Below, in pieces: positions 6,905 through 14,700 of a stretch of 15,903 bases of DNA. The notes beneath the pieces were generated by a model that did not search any database, was not told the origin of the DNA, and was given only the letters and a program-made list of their open reading frames with translations. Numbering within the stretch: the first letter of the stretch is position 1; each line of letters starts with the position of its first letter. This stretch comes from Alphaproteobacteria bacterium. GTDB taxonomy: Bacteria; Pseudomonadota; Alphaproteobacteria; Rhodobacterales; Rhodobacteraceae. The position numbers and the translations under genes were made by a program. Location: the NCBI GenBank assembly GCA_024279075.1, contig JAJRRX010000278.1:1-15903 (forward strand), in the 5' to 3' direction.

Positions 6905-7987
6905 TTAGCCAAGAATACGGTCACGCTGTGTGCGGTATGCACTTTCAGCTTTGTCGATCCAACCAGAAGAAGCCAACATTGACTCGTTGTAGCTTGCACG
7001 GATTTCAGCAAACAGCGCATCTTCCATATAGCCGTCAAGCACTTCAGCAGACGCCGTGCCAAACGCATCCCAGATGCTGTCATTGAATTCTTTAACCTGA
7101 ACACCTTCAGACACCAGACGCTGAAGCGCAGCACCGTTGTTGTTAAGGAATTGCGCAAGGCTCCACTGGTGGGTGGCGGCAGATGCATTTTCAATGATCT
7201 TCTGGTGAGCAGTCGACAGCTCGTTAAATACATCAAGGTTAGTGGCCAGCGAAAGGCCTGCACCCGGCTCATGGAAGCCAGCGGTGTAATAGATCTTGGT
7301 GATTTCCTGGAAACCAGCCACTTCGTCTGCCCATGGGCCGATCCACTCGGTGCCGTCCAGCGCGCCGGAAGCCAGCGCTTGATACACTTCAGAACCAGGC
7401 AGATTTTGCACAGAAGCGCCAAGCTTGCCGAGCGCTTGGCCACCAAGACCAGGCATACGGAACTTAAGGCCGTTGAAATCCTCAGGGGAGTTCATCTCTT
7501 TGGCGAACCAGCCACCAGCCTGTGCGCCTGTGTTACCAGCAAGGAAAGACTTCAGGTTGAAGATTTCACCAAGCTGGTCGTGGTACTTACGGCCATCGCC
7601 GTGCAGATACCAGTTTTGCAGCTCTTGGGCTGTCATGCCGAAAGGCACGGAGGTATAAAAAGCAAAGCCCGGGTGCTGGCCTACAAAGTAGTAGTCAGCG
7701 GCGTGATACATGTCAGCTTGGCCCGAAGACACGGCGTCAAATACTTCAAACGCGCCCACAAGCTCGCCTGCGGCTTTAATCTCGACGGTCAAAGACCCGT
7801 CAGACATGGCGGTGATTTGGTCAGCAACATGCTGCGCGGCGTCAAAAACGCCAGCCAAGCCACGGCCCCAAGCTGTAACCATAGTCAGCGTGCGGTTGCC
7901 CTGCGCATAAGCAGGTGCTGCCAATGTGCTGGCGGCAGCGGCTGTGCCCCCAAGTGCTGCTTTAGTCAAAAAAGAACGACGATCCAT
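6905..7987 (-). CDS. dctP: TRAP transporter substrate-binding protein (DctP/TakP-like), Tat-exported
   Basis: This periplasmic receptor delivers a carboxylate to the DctQM permease. The 360-residue protein opens with a twin-arginine signal, DRRSFLTKAALGG, ending in a probable cleavage site AYA-Q near residue 29, so it is exported folded. It follows the pattern of TakP, the alpha-keto acid receptor of Rhodobacter: AGELVGAFEVFDAVSSGQADM, GNTGAQAGGWF (near 155-165), GLKFRMPGLGGQ, and LDGTEWIGPWADE (near 205-217), which hold the ligand-contacting Arg and Trp region. A 2-oxo or 2-hydroxy monocarboxylate is therefore the likeliest ligand, but this is by analogy. The open frame extends to 8017; ATG 7987 is preferred because GGGAGG sits at 7994-7999 with six-base spacing and the Tat motif starts here. 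It is first in the operon. Confidence 0.93.
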   Translation of the reverse strand: MDRRSFLTKAALGGTAAAASTLAAPAYAQGNRTLTMVTAWGRGLAGVFDAAQHVADQITAMSDGSLTVEIKAAGELVGAFEVFDAVSSGQADMYHAADYYFVGQHPGFAFYTSVPFGMTAQELQNWYLHGDGRKYHDQLGEIFNLKSFLAGNTGAQAGGWFAKEMNSPEDFNGLKFRMPGLGGQALGKLGASVQNLPGSEVYQALASGALDGTEWIGPWADEVAGFQEITKIYYTAGFHEPGAGLSLATNLDVFNELSTAHQKIIENASAATHQWSLAQFLNNNGAALQRLVSEGVQVKEFNDSIWDAFGTASAEVLDGYMEDALFAEIRASYNESMLASSGWIDKAESAYRTQRDRILG

Positions 7988-8044
7988 AGATAACCTCCCA
8001 GTAAGTAGCGCATACATTGGCGCCTGATCGAAAATAGTGTGGGT

Positions 8045-8086
8045 AAGCTAGCCTGACATACCCCATTTGCCAACCGTAAATTTACG
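8045..8086 (-). promoter_or_regulatory. Candidate promoter and operator of the TRAP operon
   Basis: On the reverse strand TTGGCA (8073-8068) and TAGCTT (8050-8045) are 17 bases apart. Directly upstream of the -35 is a perfect 12-base palindrome CGTAAATTTACG (8075-8086), extended on both sides by matching AA/TT after one mismatch. Its position fits an activator or repressor site. The cognate regulator is not in the window. Confidence 0.4.
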
Positions 8087-8251
8087 CTTACACATCACGG
8101 AATACGAATGAATACAATCTGACGTTGCTACATTGGGCCGCGAAAAATACCTTGTATAAGCTTTTTGGCCAATACTCCGTTAATCACGCAAGAATCGGTA
8201 ATTATGGAAATTATTTGCGACATTTCGCGCAACAATATTTTTCAAAATAGA

Positions 8252-8280
8252 TTGACGTTTGCCAAATCCACCTTTAAAAA
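8252..8280 (+). promoter_or_regulatory. Predicted promoter of the ilv operon
   Basis: TTGACG (8252-8257) and TAAAAA (8275-8280) are separated by exactly 17 bases. The expected start of transcription, six to eight bases past the -10, falls on or next to the A of the leader peptide ATG at 8287, so the transcript may be leaderless. Confidence 0.6.
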
Positions 8281-8286
8281 TTACCC

Positions 8287-8343
8287 ATGACCAACGCAAT
8301 TAACATTCTTGTCGTGGTGCTTGAAAAGGCGCAAACCGTGTAA
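8287..8343 (+). CDS. Ilv operon leader peptide (attenuation), probably leaderless
   Basis: This 18-codon frame encodes MTNAINILVVVLEKAQTV and stops at TAA 8341-8343. Codons 5 and 7 are Ile, codon 8 Leu, 9-11 Val and 12 Leu: seven regulatory branched-chain codons within eight. It stands between a promoter and an intrinsic terminator ahead of acetolactate synthase, the classic layout of a ribosome-mediated attenuator. Stalling for lack of charged Ile, Val or Leu tRNA would prevent the terminator. No Shine-Dalgarno is visible and the predicted transcript start coincides with the ATG. The trpL leader of Sinorhizobium meliloti is a known leaderless case in the same class. It is too short for routine gene callers. 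Confidence 0.85.
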   Translation: MTNAINILVVVLEKAQTV

Positions 8344-8372
8344 AAACCCAGTTTTTATTCGATTTTGCGCTT
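8327..8372 (+). promoter_or_regulatory. Upstream hairpin of the ilv attenuator
   Basis: AGGCGCAAA (8327-8335, the last codons of the leader peptide) can pair with TTTGCGCTT (8364-8372), nine base pairs with one G-U. The 3' arm directly abuts the terminator stem. A ribosome stalled on the Val/Leu codons or at the stop would affect this pairing. Which competing fold acts as the anti-terminator is not clear by eye. Confidence 0.55.
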
Positions 8373-8402
8373 GCCTCCAACCAAATTGGAGGCTTTTTTT
8401 TT
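8373..8402 (+). terminator. Intrinsic attenuator terminator upstream of ilvB
   Basis: GCCTCCAA (8373-8380) pairs perfectly with TTGGAGGC (8386-8393) around a five-base loop, followed by nine T (8394-8402). It lies 29 bases after the leader peptide stop and 55 bases before the ilvB start, so it must be bypassed for the operon to be expressed. Confidence 0.92.
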
Positions 8403-8457
8403 GCATATGAACAAACGATAGAATCAACGGGCCACAGCCCAAAATGGAGTAAAGCAT

Positions 8458-10212
8458 ATGTCTCGCGAGATGACCGGAGCCCAAATAGTTGTTGAAGCGC
8501 TGAAAGAACAAGGCGTGGACACCGTCTTTGGCTACCCCGGCGGCGCTGTGCTTCCGATTTATGATGCGATCTTCCAGCAAAATGACATCAAGCACATTCT
8601 GGTGCGCCACGAGCAAGGCGCCACCCACGCCGCCGAGGGCTATGCCCGCGCCACCGGCAAGCCCGGCGTGGTCCTCGTTACCTCCGGCCCCGGCGCGACC
8701 AACGCCGTAACGGGCATGACAGACTCGCTGATGGACAGCATCCCGATGATCGTGCTTTCCGGCCAAGTGCCGACCTTTATGATCGGCAATGACGCCTTTC
8801 AGGAGGCCGACACCGTGGGCATCACCCGCCCCTGCTCCAAGCATAACTGGCTGGTGAAAGATACAGCAGAGCTGGCCGAAACCATCCACCAAGCCTTCCA
8901 CATTGCCACCTCTGGTCGCCCCGGCCCTGTGCTGGTTGATATCCCGAAGGACGTGCAGTTTGCCTCCGCACCCTATAAAACAAAGGCCAAAGCGCCGACA
9001 ACGCATTACCAGCCACGGGTTAAAGGCGACCTCGCCGAGATCACCCGTGCCGTTGAAGCCTTTGAGCAAGCTGAGCGCCCGATCATCTATTCCGGTGGCG
9101 GGGTTATCAACTCCGGCGTCGGGGCCAGCCAGCTTTTGCGCGAGCTGGTTTCGGGGACCAATGCCCCTATCACGTCTACCCTAATGGGCCTCGGTGCCTA
9201 TCCCGCTTCCGGCGATAATTGGCTCGGGATGCTCGGCATGCACGGCACTGTTGAGGCGAATTTGGCAATGCATGGCTGCGACTTCATGCTCTGCGTTGGC
9301 GCGCGGTTTGATGACCGGATCACGGGGCGCACAGATGCCTTCTCGCCTGACAGCTTCAAGGTCCACATGGATATCGACCCCTCGTCGATCAACAAAATCA
9401 TCCACGTAGATGTGCCGATCATCGGCGATATCGGCCATATTCTGGAAGATTTCCTCAAGGTTTGGAAAGCGCGCGGGCGCAAGACAAAATCTGCCGAAAT
9501 CAAGAAATGGTGGAGCCAGATCGAAGAATGGCAGGCCAGCAAGTGCCTCGATTTCACCAATTCCGATAAGCTGATCAAGCCGCAACACGCCCTGCAACGC
9601 CTTGAAGCGCTTACCAAAAACATGGATCGCTACATCACCACCGAAGTGGGCCAGCACCAGATGTGGGCGGCGCAATACCTAGGCTTTGATGACCCCCACC
9701 GCTTTATGACCTCGGGCGGCCTTGGCACCATGGGCTATGGCCTGCCCGCCTCCGTGGGCGTGCAAGTGGCCCACCCCGACAGCCTCGTGATTAACATCGC
9801 AGGCGACGCCTCTTTCCTGATGAACATGCAGGAAATGGGCACAGCGGTGCAGTTTAACCTTCCGGTCAAGCAGTTCATCCTCAATAACGAGCGCCTCGGC
9901 ATGGTGCGCCAATGGCAGCAGCTGCTGCACGGCGAGCGCTATTCGCAAAGCTGGTCAGAGGCCCTGCCTGACTTCGTGAAACTCGCCGAAGCCTTTGGCG
10001 GCAAAGGGATTTTAGTGGATGACCCTGCGGATTTGGACGAAGCCATCAAGGAAATGATCGCCTATGACGGGCCGGTGATCCTCGATTGCGTGGTTGAAAA
10101 ACACGAAAATTGCTTCCCGATGATTCCGTCTGGTAAGGCCCATAACGAGATGATCCTGTGTGACGCCGAAACCGCAGACGCCATTGATGCTGCGGGCAAA
10201 ACGCGCGTCTAG
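8458..10212 (+). CDS. ilvB: Acetolactate synthase large (catalytic) subunit
   Basis: This ThDP-dependent enzyme condenses pyruvate with pyruvate or 2-oxobutyrate, the first common step of valine, leucine and isoleucine synthesis. The 584-residue product has the three expected domains. The N-terminal Pyr domain has FGYPGGAVLPIYDAI and the catalytic glutamate in RHEQGATHAAEGYARATG (Glu52). The middle FAD domain includes GARFDDRITG. The C-terminal PP domain has the ThDP/Mg signature GDASFLMNMQEMGTA through NNERLGMVRQWQ (about 449-484). ATG 8458 has GGAG at 8446-8449. The gene is called ilvI in some species. It follows a leader-peptide attenuator, and its stop is separated by one base from a sulfotransferase-like gene that lies ahead of the small subunit. 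Confidence 0.97.
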   Translation: MSREMTGAQIVVEALKEQGVDTVFGYPGGAVLPIYDAIFQQNDIKHILVRHEQGATHAAEGYARATGKPGVVLVTSGPGATNAVTGMTDSLMDSIPMIVLSGQVPTFMIGNDAFQEADTVGITRPCSKHNWLVKDTAELAETIHQAFHIATSGRPGPVLVDIPKDVQFASAPYKTKAKAPTTHYQPRVKGDLAEITRAVEAFEQAERPIIYSGGGVINSGVGASQLLRELVSGTNAPITSTLMGLGAYPASGDNWLGMLGMHGTVEANLAMHGCDFMLCVGARFDDRITGRTDAFSPDSFKVHMDIDPSSINKIIHVDVPIIGDIGHILEDFLKVWKARGRKTKSAEIKKWWSQIEEWQASKCLDFTNSDKLIKPQHALQRLEALTKNMDRYITTEVGQHQMWAAQYLGFDDPHRFMTSGGLGTMGYGLPASVGVQVAHPDSLVINIAGDASFLMNMQEMGTAVQFNLPVKQFILNNERLGMVRQWQQLLHGERYSQSWSEALPDFVKLAEAFGGKGILVDDPADLDEAIKEMIAYDGPVILDCVVEKHENCFPMIPSGKAHNEMILCDAETADAIDAAGKTRV

Positions 10213-10213
10213 C

Positions 10214-10981
10214 ATGGCCCCCCTGCTCTATTTCAGCTACGGGATGACCAAAACCGGCTCAACGCTGGCTTTTCAGCTCGCGCGAACGGCGCTGGATCTT
10301 TGCGGGTTTCCGCAAGATCAAGTTGCCAGTGCGGCTGGCCCCGCTAACCAAAAAAGGAATTTTGTAAACCATATTTCCGATTCACAACTAGCTGACTTAA
10401 AGCAAAAGGCGAAGATACGTGGCTATCCTATTGCTTTAAAAACCCATACACGGCCTGACCCATGTGTTGTAAAAGCCATTCAAAGCGGCGAGGCCATCGC
10501 GCATGCCTGCTACCGAGACCCACGAGATATGGCACTATCCATGCTTGACCACGGCAAAAGGTCGCGAGAAAATGGCCGCAAAGCCTTTACCGAGATCGAA
10601 ACACTTGCCCAAGCCTTTACCAATATTCGCAGCCAACATGACAGCCTCACCGCCTGGCTGCGCCTTCCCCATGTTATGCCGCTATATTATGAAGATATCG
10701 CCTTTAATACCGCCGATACAGCACAACGCATTCTTGAACAGCTAAACTTAAAGCTAAACCCCGAAGTATTGGCTGATGTTGTTCTCACACAGCGTTTCAC
10801 CCAAAAAAACAAAGGTAAACCCAACCGCTACGTTGATGAGATGGATGTGGAGCTGTCTACCAGCATTAAAACAGAATACGCGCCACTATTTAAACGGTTT
10901 ATAGAAAACCGCGCGCAACTGCCGACCTCAGGCATTCCCCTCCCCGCGCCCCAACATTTACGCCTAACCACATCGGATTAA
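10214..10981 (+). CDS. Sulfotransferase-like protein inserted between acetolactate synthase subunits
   Basis: This 255-residue predicted PAPS-dependent sulfotransferase has no signal peptide. The N-terminal FSYGMTKTGSTLAFQL (7-22) fits the 5'-phosphosulfate loop. KTHTRPDP (76-83) resembles the catalytic-strand motif, and CYRDPRDMALSM (99-110) matches the 3'-phosphate-binding RDPRD...S motif with Arg101 and Ser109. The acceptor is unknown. The frame is open back to 10160, but ATG 10214 fits the fold start and lies one base past the ilvB stop. There is no clear ribosome site, so translation is probably coupled to ilvB. Its A/T-richer codons, more AAA, TTA and ATA than ilvB on one side and ilvN on the other, suggest later arrival. 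Nothing ties sulfation to branched-chain synthesis. Confidence 0.85.
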   Translation: MAPLLYFSYGMTKTGSTLAFQLARTALDLCGFPQDQVASAAGPANQKRNFVNHISDSQLADLKQKAKIRGYPIALKTHTRPDPCVVKAIQSGEAIAHACYRDPRDMALSMLDHGKRSRENGRKAFTEIETLAQAFTNIRSQHDSLTAWLRLPHVMPLYYEDIAFNTADTAQRILEQLNLKLNPEVLADVVLTQRFTQKNKGKPNRYVDEMDVELSTSIKTEYAPLFKRFIENRAQLPTSGIPLPAPQHLRLTTSD

Positions 10982-10994
10982 CTAGACATTCACG

Positions 10995-11013
10995 GCAAAA
11001 CCAGTGATTTTGC
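10995..11013 (+). repeat. Small hairpin ahead of the ilvN ribosome site
   Basis: GCAAAA (10995-11000) and TTTTGC (11008-11013) form a perfect six-pair stem with a seven-base loop in the 50-base gap before ilvN. It may affect translation of the small subunit, but it is A/T-rich and weak. Confidence 0.3.
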
Positions 11014-11031
11014 AAAAAAAGGACCACAGCC

Positions 11032-11589
11032 ATGACCCTCCATTTGAAAAAAGGCAGCAGCCGTAAAAGCGCTTATGACCTAAAAAACCCACTTAACGAG
11101 TTGGAAGAAACCCACACCCTCGCGGTGCTGGTAGATAACGAAGCAGGCGTTTTGGCCCGTGTGATCGGGCTGTTTTCAGGGCGTGGCTATAATATTGACA
11201 GCCTAACCGTGGCCGAAACCGATACAGAGGGCCACCGCTCGCGCATTACCATTGTGACCACCGGCACCCCTGCCGTGATTGAGCAAATCAAAGCCCAGCT
11301 TGGGCTTATTATTCCGGTTTACCGCGTCAATGACCTGACAGTAGAAGGCCCCTCTGTCGAGCGAGAAATGGCACTGCTCAAAGTGGCAGGCAAAGGTGAA
11401 AAGCGCGTTGAGGCCATGCGGCTGGCCGACATTTTTCGCGCCAATGTCGTGGATAGTACGCTGGAGAGCTTTGTATTCGAGATCACCGGCACCCCCGAAA
11501 AAATAGACGCCTTCACCGACCTGATGCGCCCGCTTGGCCTGTCAGACATCGCCCGAACCGGCGTGGCCGCCATGGCCCGGGGCACCTAA
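11032..11589 (+). CDS. ilvN: Acetolactate synthase small (regulatory) subunit
   Basis: The small subunit activates the catalytic subunit and gives it valine feedback inhibition. The 185-residue product starts with a short basic tail, then an ACT domain at about residues 27-100 with HTLAVLVDNEAGVLARVIGL, where the N-x-x-G-V-L-A-R pattern forms the valine site, then GRGYNIDSLTV. The second domain follows (REMALLKV near 111, then the C-terminal DIFRANVVDSTLESFVFEITG block). The length fits the family (160-190); it is called ilvH in some species. A good AAAGGA site precedes ATG 11032. It is separated from ilvB only by the sulfotransferase-like gene on the same strand, so all three are probably under the leader attenuator. 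Confidence 0.96.
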   Translation: MTLHLKKGSSRKSAYDLKNPLNELEETHTLAVLVDNEAGVLARVIGLFSGRGYNIDSLTVAETDTEGHRSRITIVTTGTPAVIEQIKAQLGLIIPVYRVNDLTVEGPSVEREMALLKVAGKGEKRVEAMRLADIFRANVVDSTLESFVFEITGTPEKIDAFTDLMRPLGLSDIARTGVAAMARGT

Positions 11590-11603
11590 GCTCCCCCCAC
11601 ATA

Positions 11604-11629
11604 TTTTCCGGCACTGGTGCGCCGGAAAA
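11604..11629 (+). terminator. Hairpin after ilvN
   Basis: TTTTCCGGC (11604-11612) and GCCGGAAAA (11621-11629) form a perfect nine-pair stem with an eight-base loop, 14 bases past the ilvN stop. There is no T-run on the forward strand, so termination there may be weak or assisted by Rho. Confidence 0.45.
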
Positions 11630-11640
11630 CTAGCGGCCAT

Positions 11641-11668
11641 AAAAAGGGGGAGCGGCGAACCGCTCCCC
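11641..11668 (-). terminator. Rho-independent terminator of nrdJ (UUCG loop)
   Basis: On the reverse strand GGGGAGCGG (11668-11660) and CCGCTCCCC (11655-11647) form a perfect nine-pair stem closed by TTCG, followed by C and five T (11645-11641). It lies about 97 bases beyond the nrdJ stop. Confidence 0.85.
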
Positions 11669-11676
11669 AAGGTTAT

Positions 11677-11755
11677 CATTCAGGCTCATCGTTGAGCGCT
11701 CGATATAAATGCCTTTCGGCCTGAATGTTGGGAGGGCCAAGCAGACAACCCTCCC
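11677..11755. repeat. Inverted repeats between the nrdJ stop and its terminator
   Basis: Two perfect inverted repeats lie here: CATTCAGGC (11677-11685) with GCCTGAATG (11719-11727), enclosing a GAGCGCTC palindrome, and GGGAGGG (11730-11736) with CCCTCCC (11749-11755). On the reverse strand they form part of the 3' untranslated region of nrdJ. Whether they form a small RNA or simply stabilise the message is unknown. Confidence 0.45.
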
Positions 11756-11764
11756 CGCCTGTTC

Positions 11765-14700
11765 CTAACTGCAGCCAGATGTGCCGCCGCAGGTGTTACA
11801 CTTCATGCAGGTGCCGTTGCGCACGAGGGTGAAGTTGCCACACTCGCCGCATGGGTCGCCCTCATAGCCTTGCATTTTTGCTTTGGTCCGGTTGTCCAGC
11901 ACTTGCACCGTGGCGGTTGTTTGGGTCGCCACTGTTTCTGACGCCTTAATGCCGCTCAGGTTTTGCGGCATGCGCGAACGCAGGTAGCCAGTGGAGGAAA
12001 GCTGTTTGATCAGCTCCAGCGAACTTGCCGCCGAGTCAGATGGTTCTGATACATTCGGTTTGCCCTCTTCTTCGCCGCGCCCGAGGCTATCAAATGTCTC
12101 GCCTTCGGGCTGCACATGGGCCAGATCTGTGCGATCAAGGTATGAAATCGCCAGCTCGCGGAAGATGTAATCGATGATCGAGGTTGCAGACTTAATGCTG
12201 TCATTGCCCTGCACCATCCCAGCCGGATCAAAGCGCACAAAGGTGAAGGCATCGACATATTCATCCAGCGGCACACCGTATTGCAGGCCCACCGAAATGG
12301 CGATGGCGAAGTTGTTCATCATGGCGCGGAAGGCGGCGCCTTCTTTGTGCATATCAATGAAGATCTCGCCCAAAGTGCCGTCTTTGTATTCACCAGTACG
12401 CAAGTAAACCTTATGCCCGCCCACAACCGCCTTCTGGGTATAGCCCTTGCGCCGCTGCGGCAGCTTTTCACGGCCCCGCGCGATTTCTTTCACAATCACC
12501 TTTTCGACGATTTTCTCTGCCAATACAGTGGCTTGCTCACCCGCAAGGGCTTCGGCCAGCTCGTCCATATCCTCATCATCAATCAGCGCGGAGGAGAGCG
12601 GCTGGCTCAGTTTCGAGCCATCACGATAAAGCGCGTTGGCCTTCACGCCGAGCGCCCAGCTGCTTTCATACGCCGCTTTGCAATCCTCAATGGTGGCGTC
12701 ATTTGGCATGTTTATGGTCTTGGAAATGGCACCGGAAATAAAGCTCTGCGCCGCCGCCATAATCTTGATATGGCTATCGACGGACAGATACCGCTTACCG
12801 CTTTTGCCGCAAGTGCTGGCGCAGTCAAACACCACGTAATGCTCTTTTTTCAGGTAAGGTGCGCCCTCAAGGGTCATGGTGCCAATGGCGTGCAGGTTCG
12901 CCGCTTCGATCTGCTCTTTCGAGTAACCTAGGTGGTTGAGTAGGTCAAAGGCGGGGTCGTTGAGCTTCTCCTCTGGGATGCCAAGCGCCCCTGTGCAGAA
13001 ATCCGTGCCCAGCGTCCACTGGTTGAAGATAAAGCGCAGGTCAAAGGCCGAGCCGAGCGCGGCTTCGATTTTGGCCAGTTCTTCCTCGCCAAAGCCATGC
13101 CCGAGCAGGCTGGTGGTATTGATCCCCGGCGCATTGCCGATGGAGCCGTGGCCAACCGCATAAGCAATGATTTCCTCGATTTGGGCCGGCTTATAGCCGA
13201 GCTTTACCAGCGCGGCTGGCACAGATTGGTTGATGATTTTGAAATAACCACCACCCGCGAGCTTCTTGAATTTCACCAAAGCAAAGTCCGGCTCGATGCC
13301 CGTGGTATCACAATCCATCACCAGCCCGATCGTGCCTGTTGGGGCAATCACGGATACTTGCGCATTGCGGTAACCGTGCTGCTCACCAAGCGCCAACGCT
13401 TCGTCCCACGCCTTATGCGCAAGGTTCAAAAGCCGCCCATCAGGGCAGTTATCATGGTCGAGCGGCACGGGGGGCACCGCGAGGCCCTCATAGCCCGAAG
13501 TCTCCCCGTAAGCCGCACGCTTATGGTTGCGGATCACCCGCAGCATGTGGTCAGCGTTTTTAGCATAGCCCGAAAACGCGCCAAGCTCGGCGGCCATCTC
13601 GGCGGAGGTTTTGTAGGAAACGCCGGTCATAATGGCCGTGAGAACACCTGTCAGCGCCCTGCCCTCGTCACTATCATAGCCAAAGCCCATATTCATCAGC
13701 AAGCCGCCGATATTGGCATAGCCAAGGCCAAGGGTGCGGAACTTGTAGCTGCGCTCGGCAATTTCAGGCGACGGGAATTGCGCCATCAGCACCGAAATTT
13801 CGAGGGTGATCGTCCAAAGCTTGGTAGCATGCATATAGGATGCCGCATCAAAGCTGCCGTCTTTCAGGAACTTTAGAAGGTTCATGCTGGCGAGGTTGCA
13901 GGCGGTGTCGTCCAAGAACATGTATTCTGAGCAGGGATTCGAGCCGCGAATCTCGCCATCTTCGGGGCAAGTGTGCCACGCGTTGATGGTGTCGTGATAT
14001 TGGATGCCCGGATCGGCCGAGGCCCATGCAGCGTGGCCAACCTGATCCCACAAGTCACGGGCCGTGATGGTCTTAGCAACCTCACCATCGGTGCGGCGCA
14101 GAAGCTCCCAATCGGCGTCGTCTTTTACGGCTTGCAGGAAGGCGTCGGTGACGCGCACGGTGTTGTTGGAATTTTGGCCGGACACGCTAAGGTAGGCATC
14201 GCTATCCCAGTCGGTATCGTAGGTCGGAAATTCGATGCTTGTAAAACCCTGCTCTGCATATTGCAGCACCCGCTTCACATAGGTTTCGGGAATCATCACC
14301 TTGCGCGCACCTTTAATGGCGGCTTTCAGGGCGTTGTTCTTCTTGGGGTCAAAGGCATCGGCCTCTTTACCATCCCACACCCGAATCGCACCAAAAATCT
14401 CGTTGAGCTGCTGCTCGTGCATCTTGGAGCCAGCCACGAGCGAGGCCACTTTCTGCTCCTCGATCACCTTCCAGTTGATAAATTCCTCGATATCGGGGTG
14501 GTCAACATCGACAATCACCATCTTGGCCGCCCGCCGCGTGGTGCCACCAGATTTGATCGCCCCCGCCGCGCGGTCACCAATTTTCAGGAACGACATCAGG
14601 CCGGAGGACTTGCCGCCGCCGCCCAGCGTTTCATTCGCCGCGCGCAGCGACGAAAAGTTGGTGCCGGTGCCGGAGCCATATTTGAACAGACGCGCTTCGC

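Noticed and set aside
7151..7993. A 280-codon forward frame opposite dctP
   Set aside because: dctP on the reverse strand has a Tat signal, ribosome site and family motifs; the forward frame has none.
8299..8306. A single ATTAACAT, the half-site of the TetR operator, in the ilv leader
   Set aside because: It has no opposite half-site at the right distance and is explained as Ile-Asn-Ile codons of the leader peptide.
8281..9069. A 262-codon reverse frame opposite the ilv leader and ilvB
   Set aside because: It ends in the attenuator region and runs antisense to the ThDP enzyme core; low-complexity Gly/His/Ala composition marks it as a shadow.
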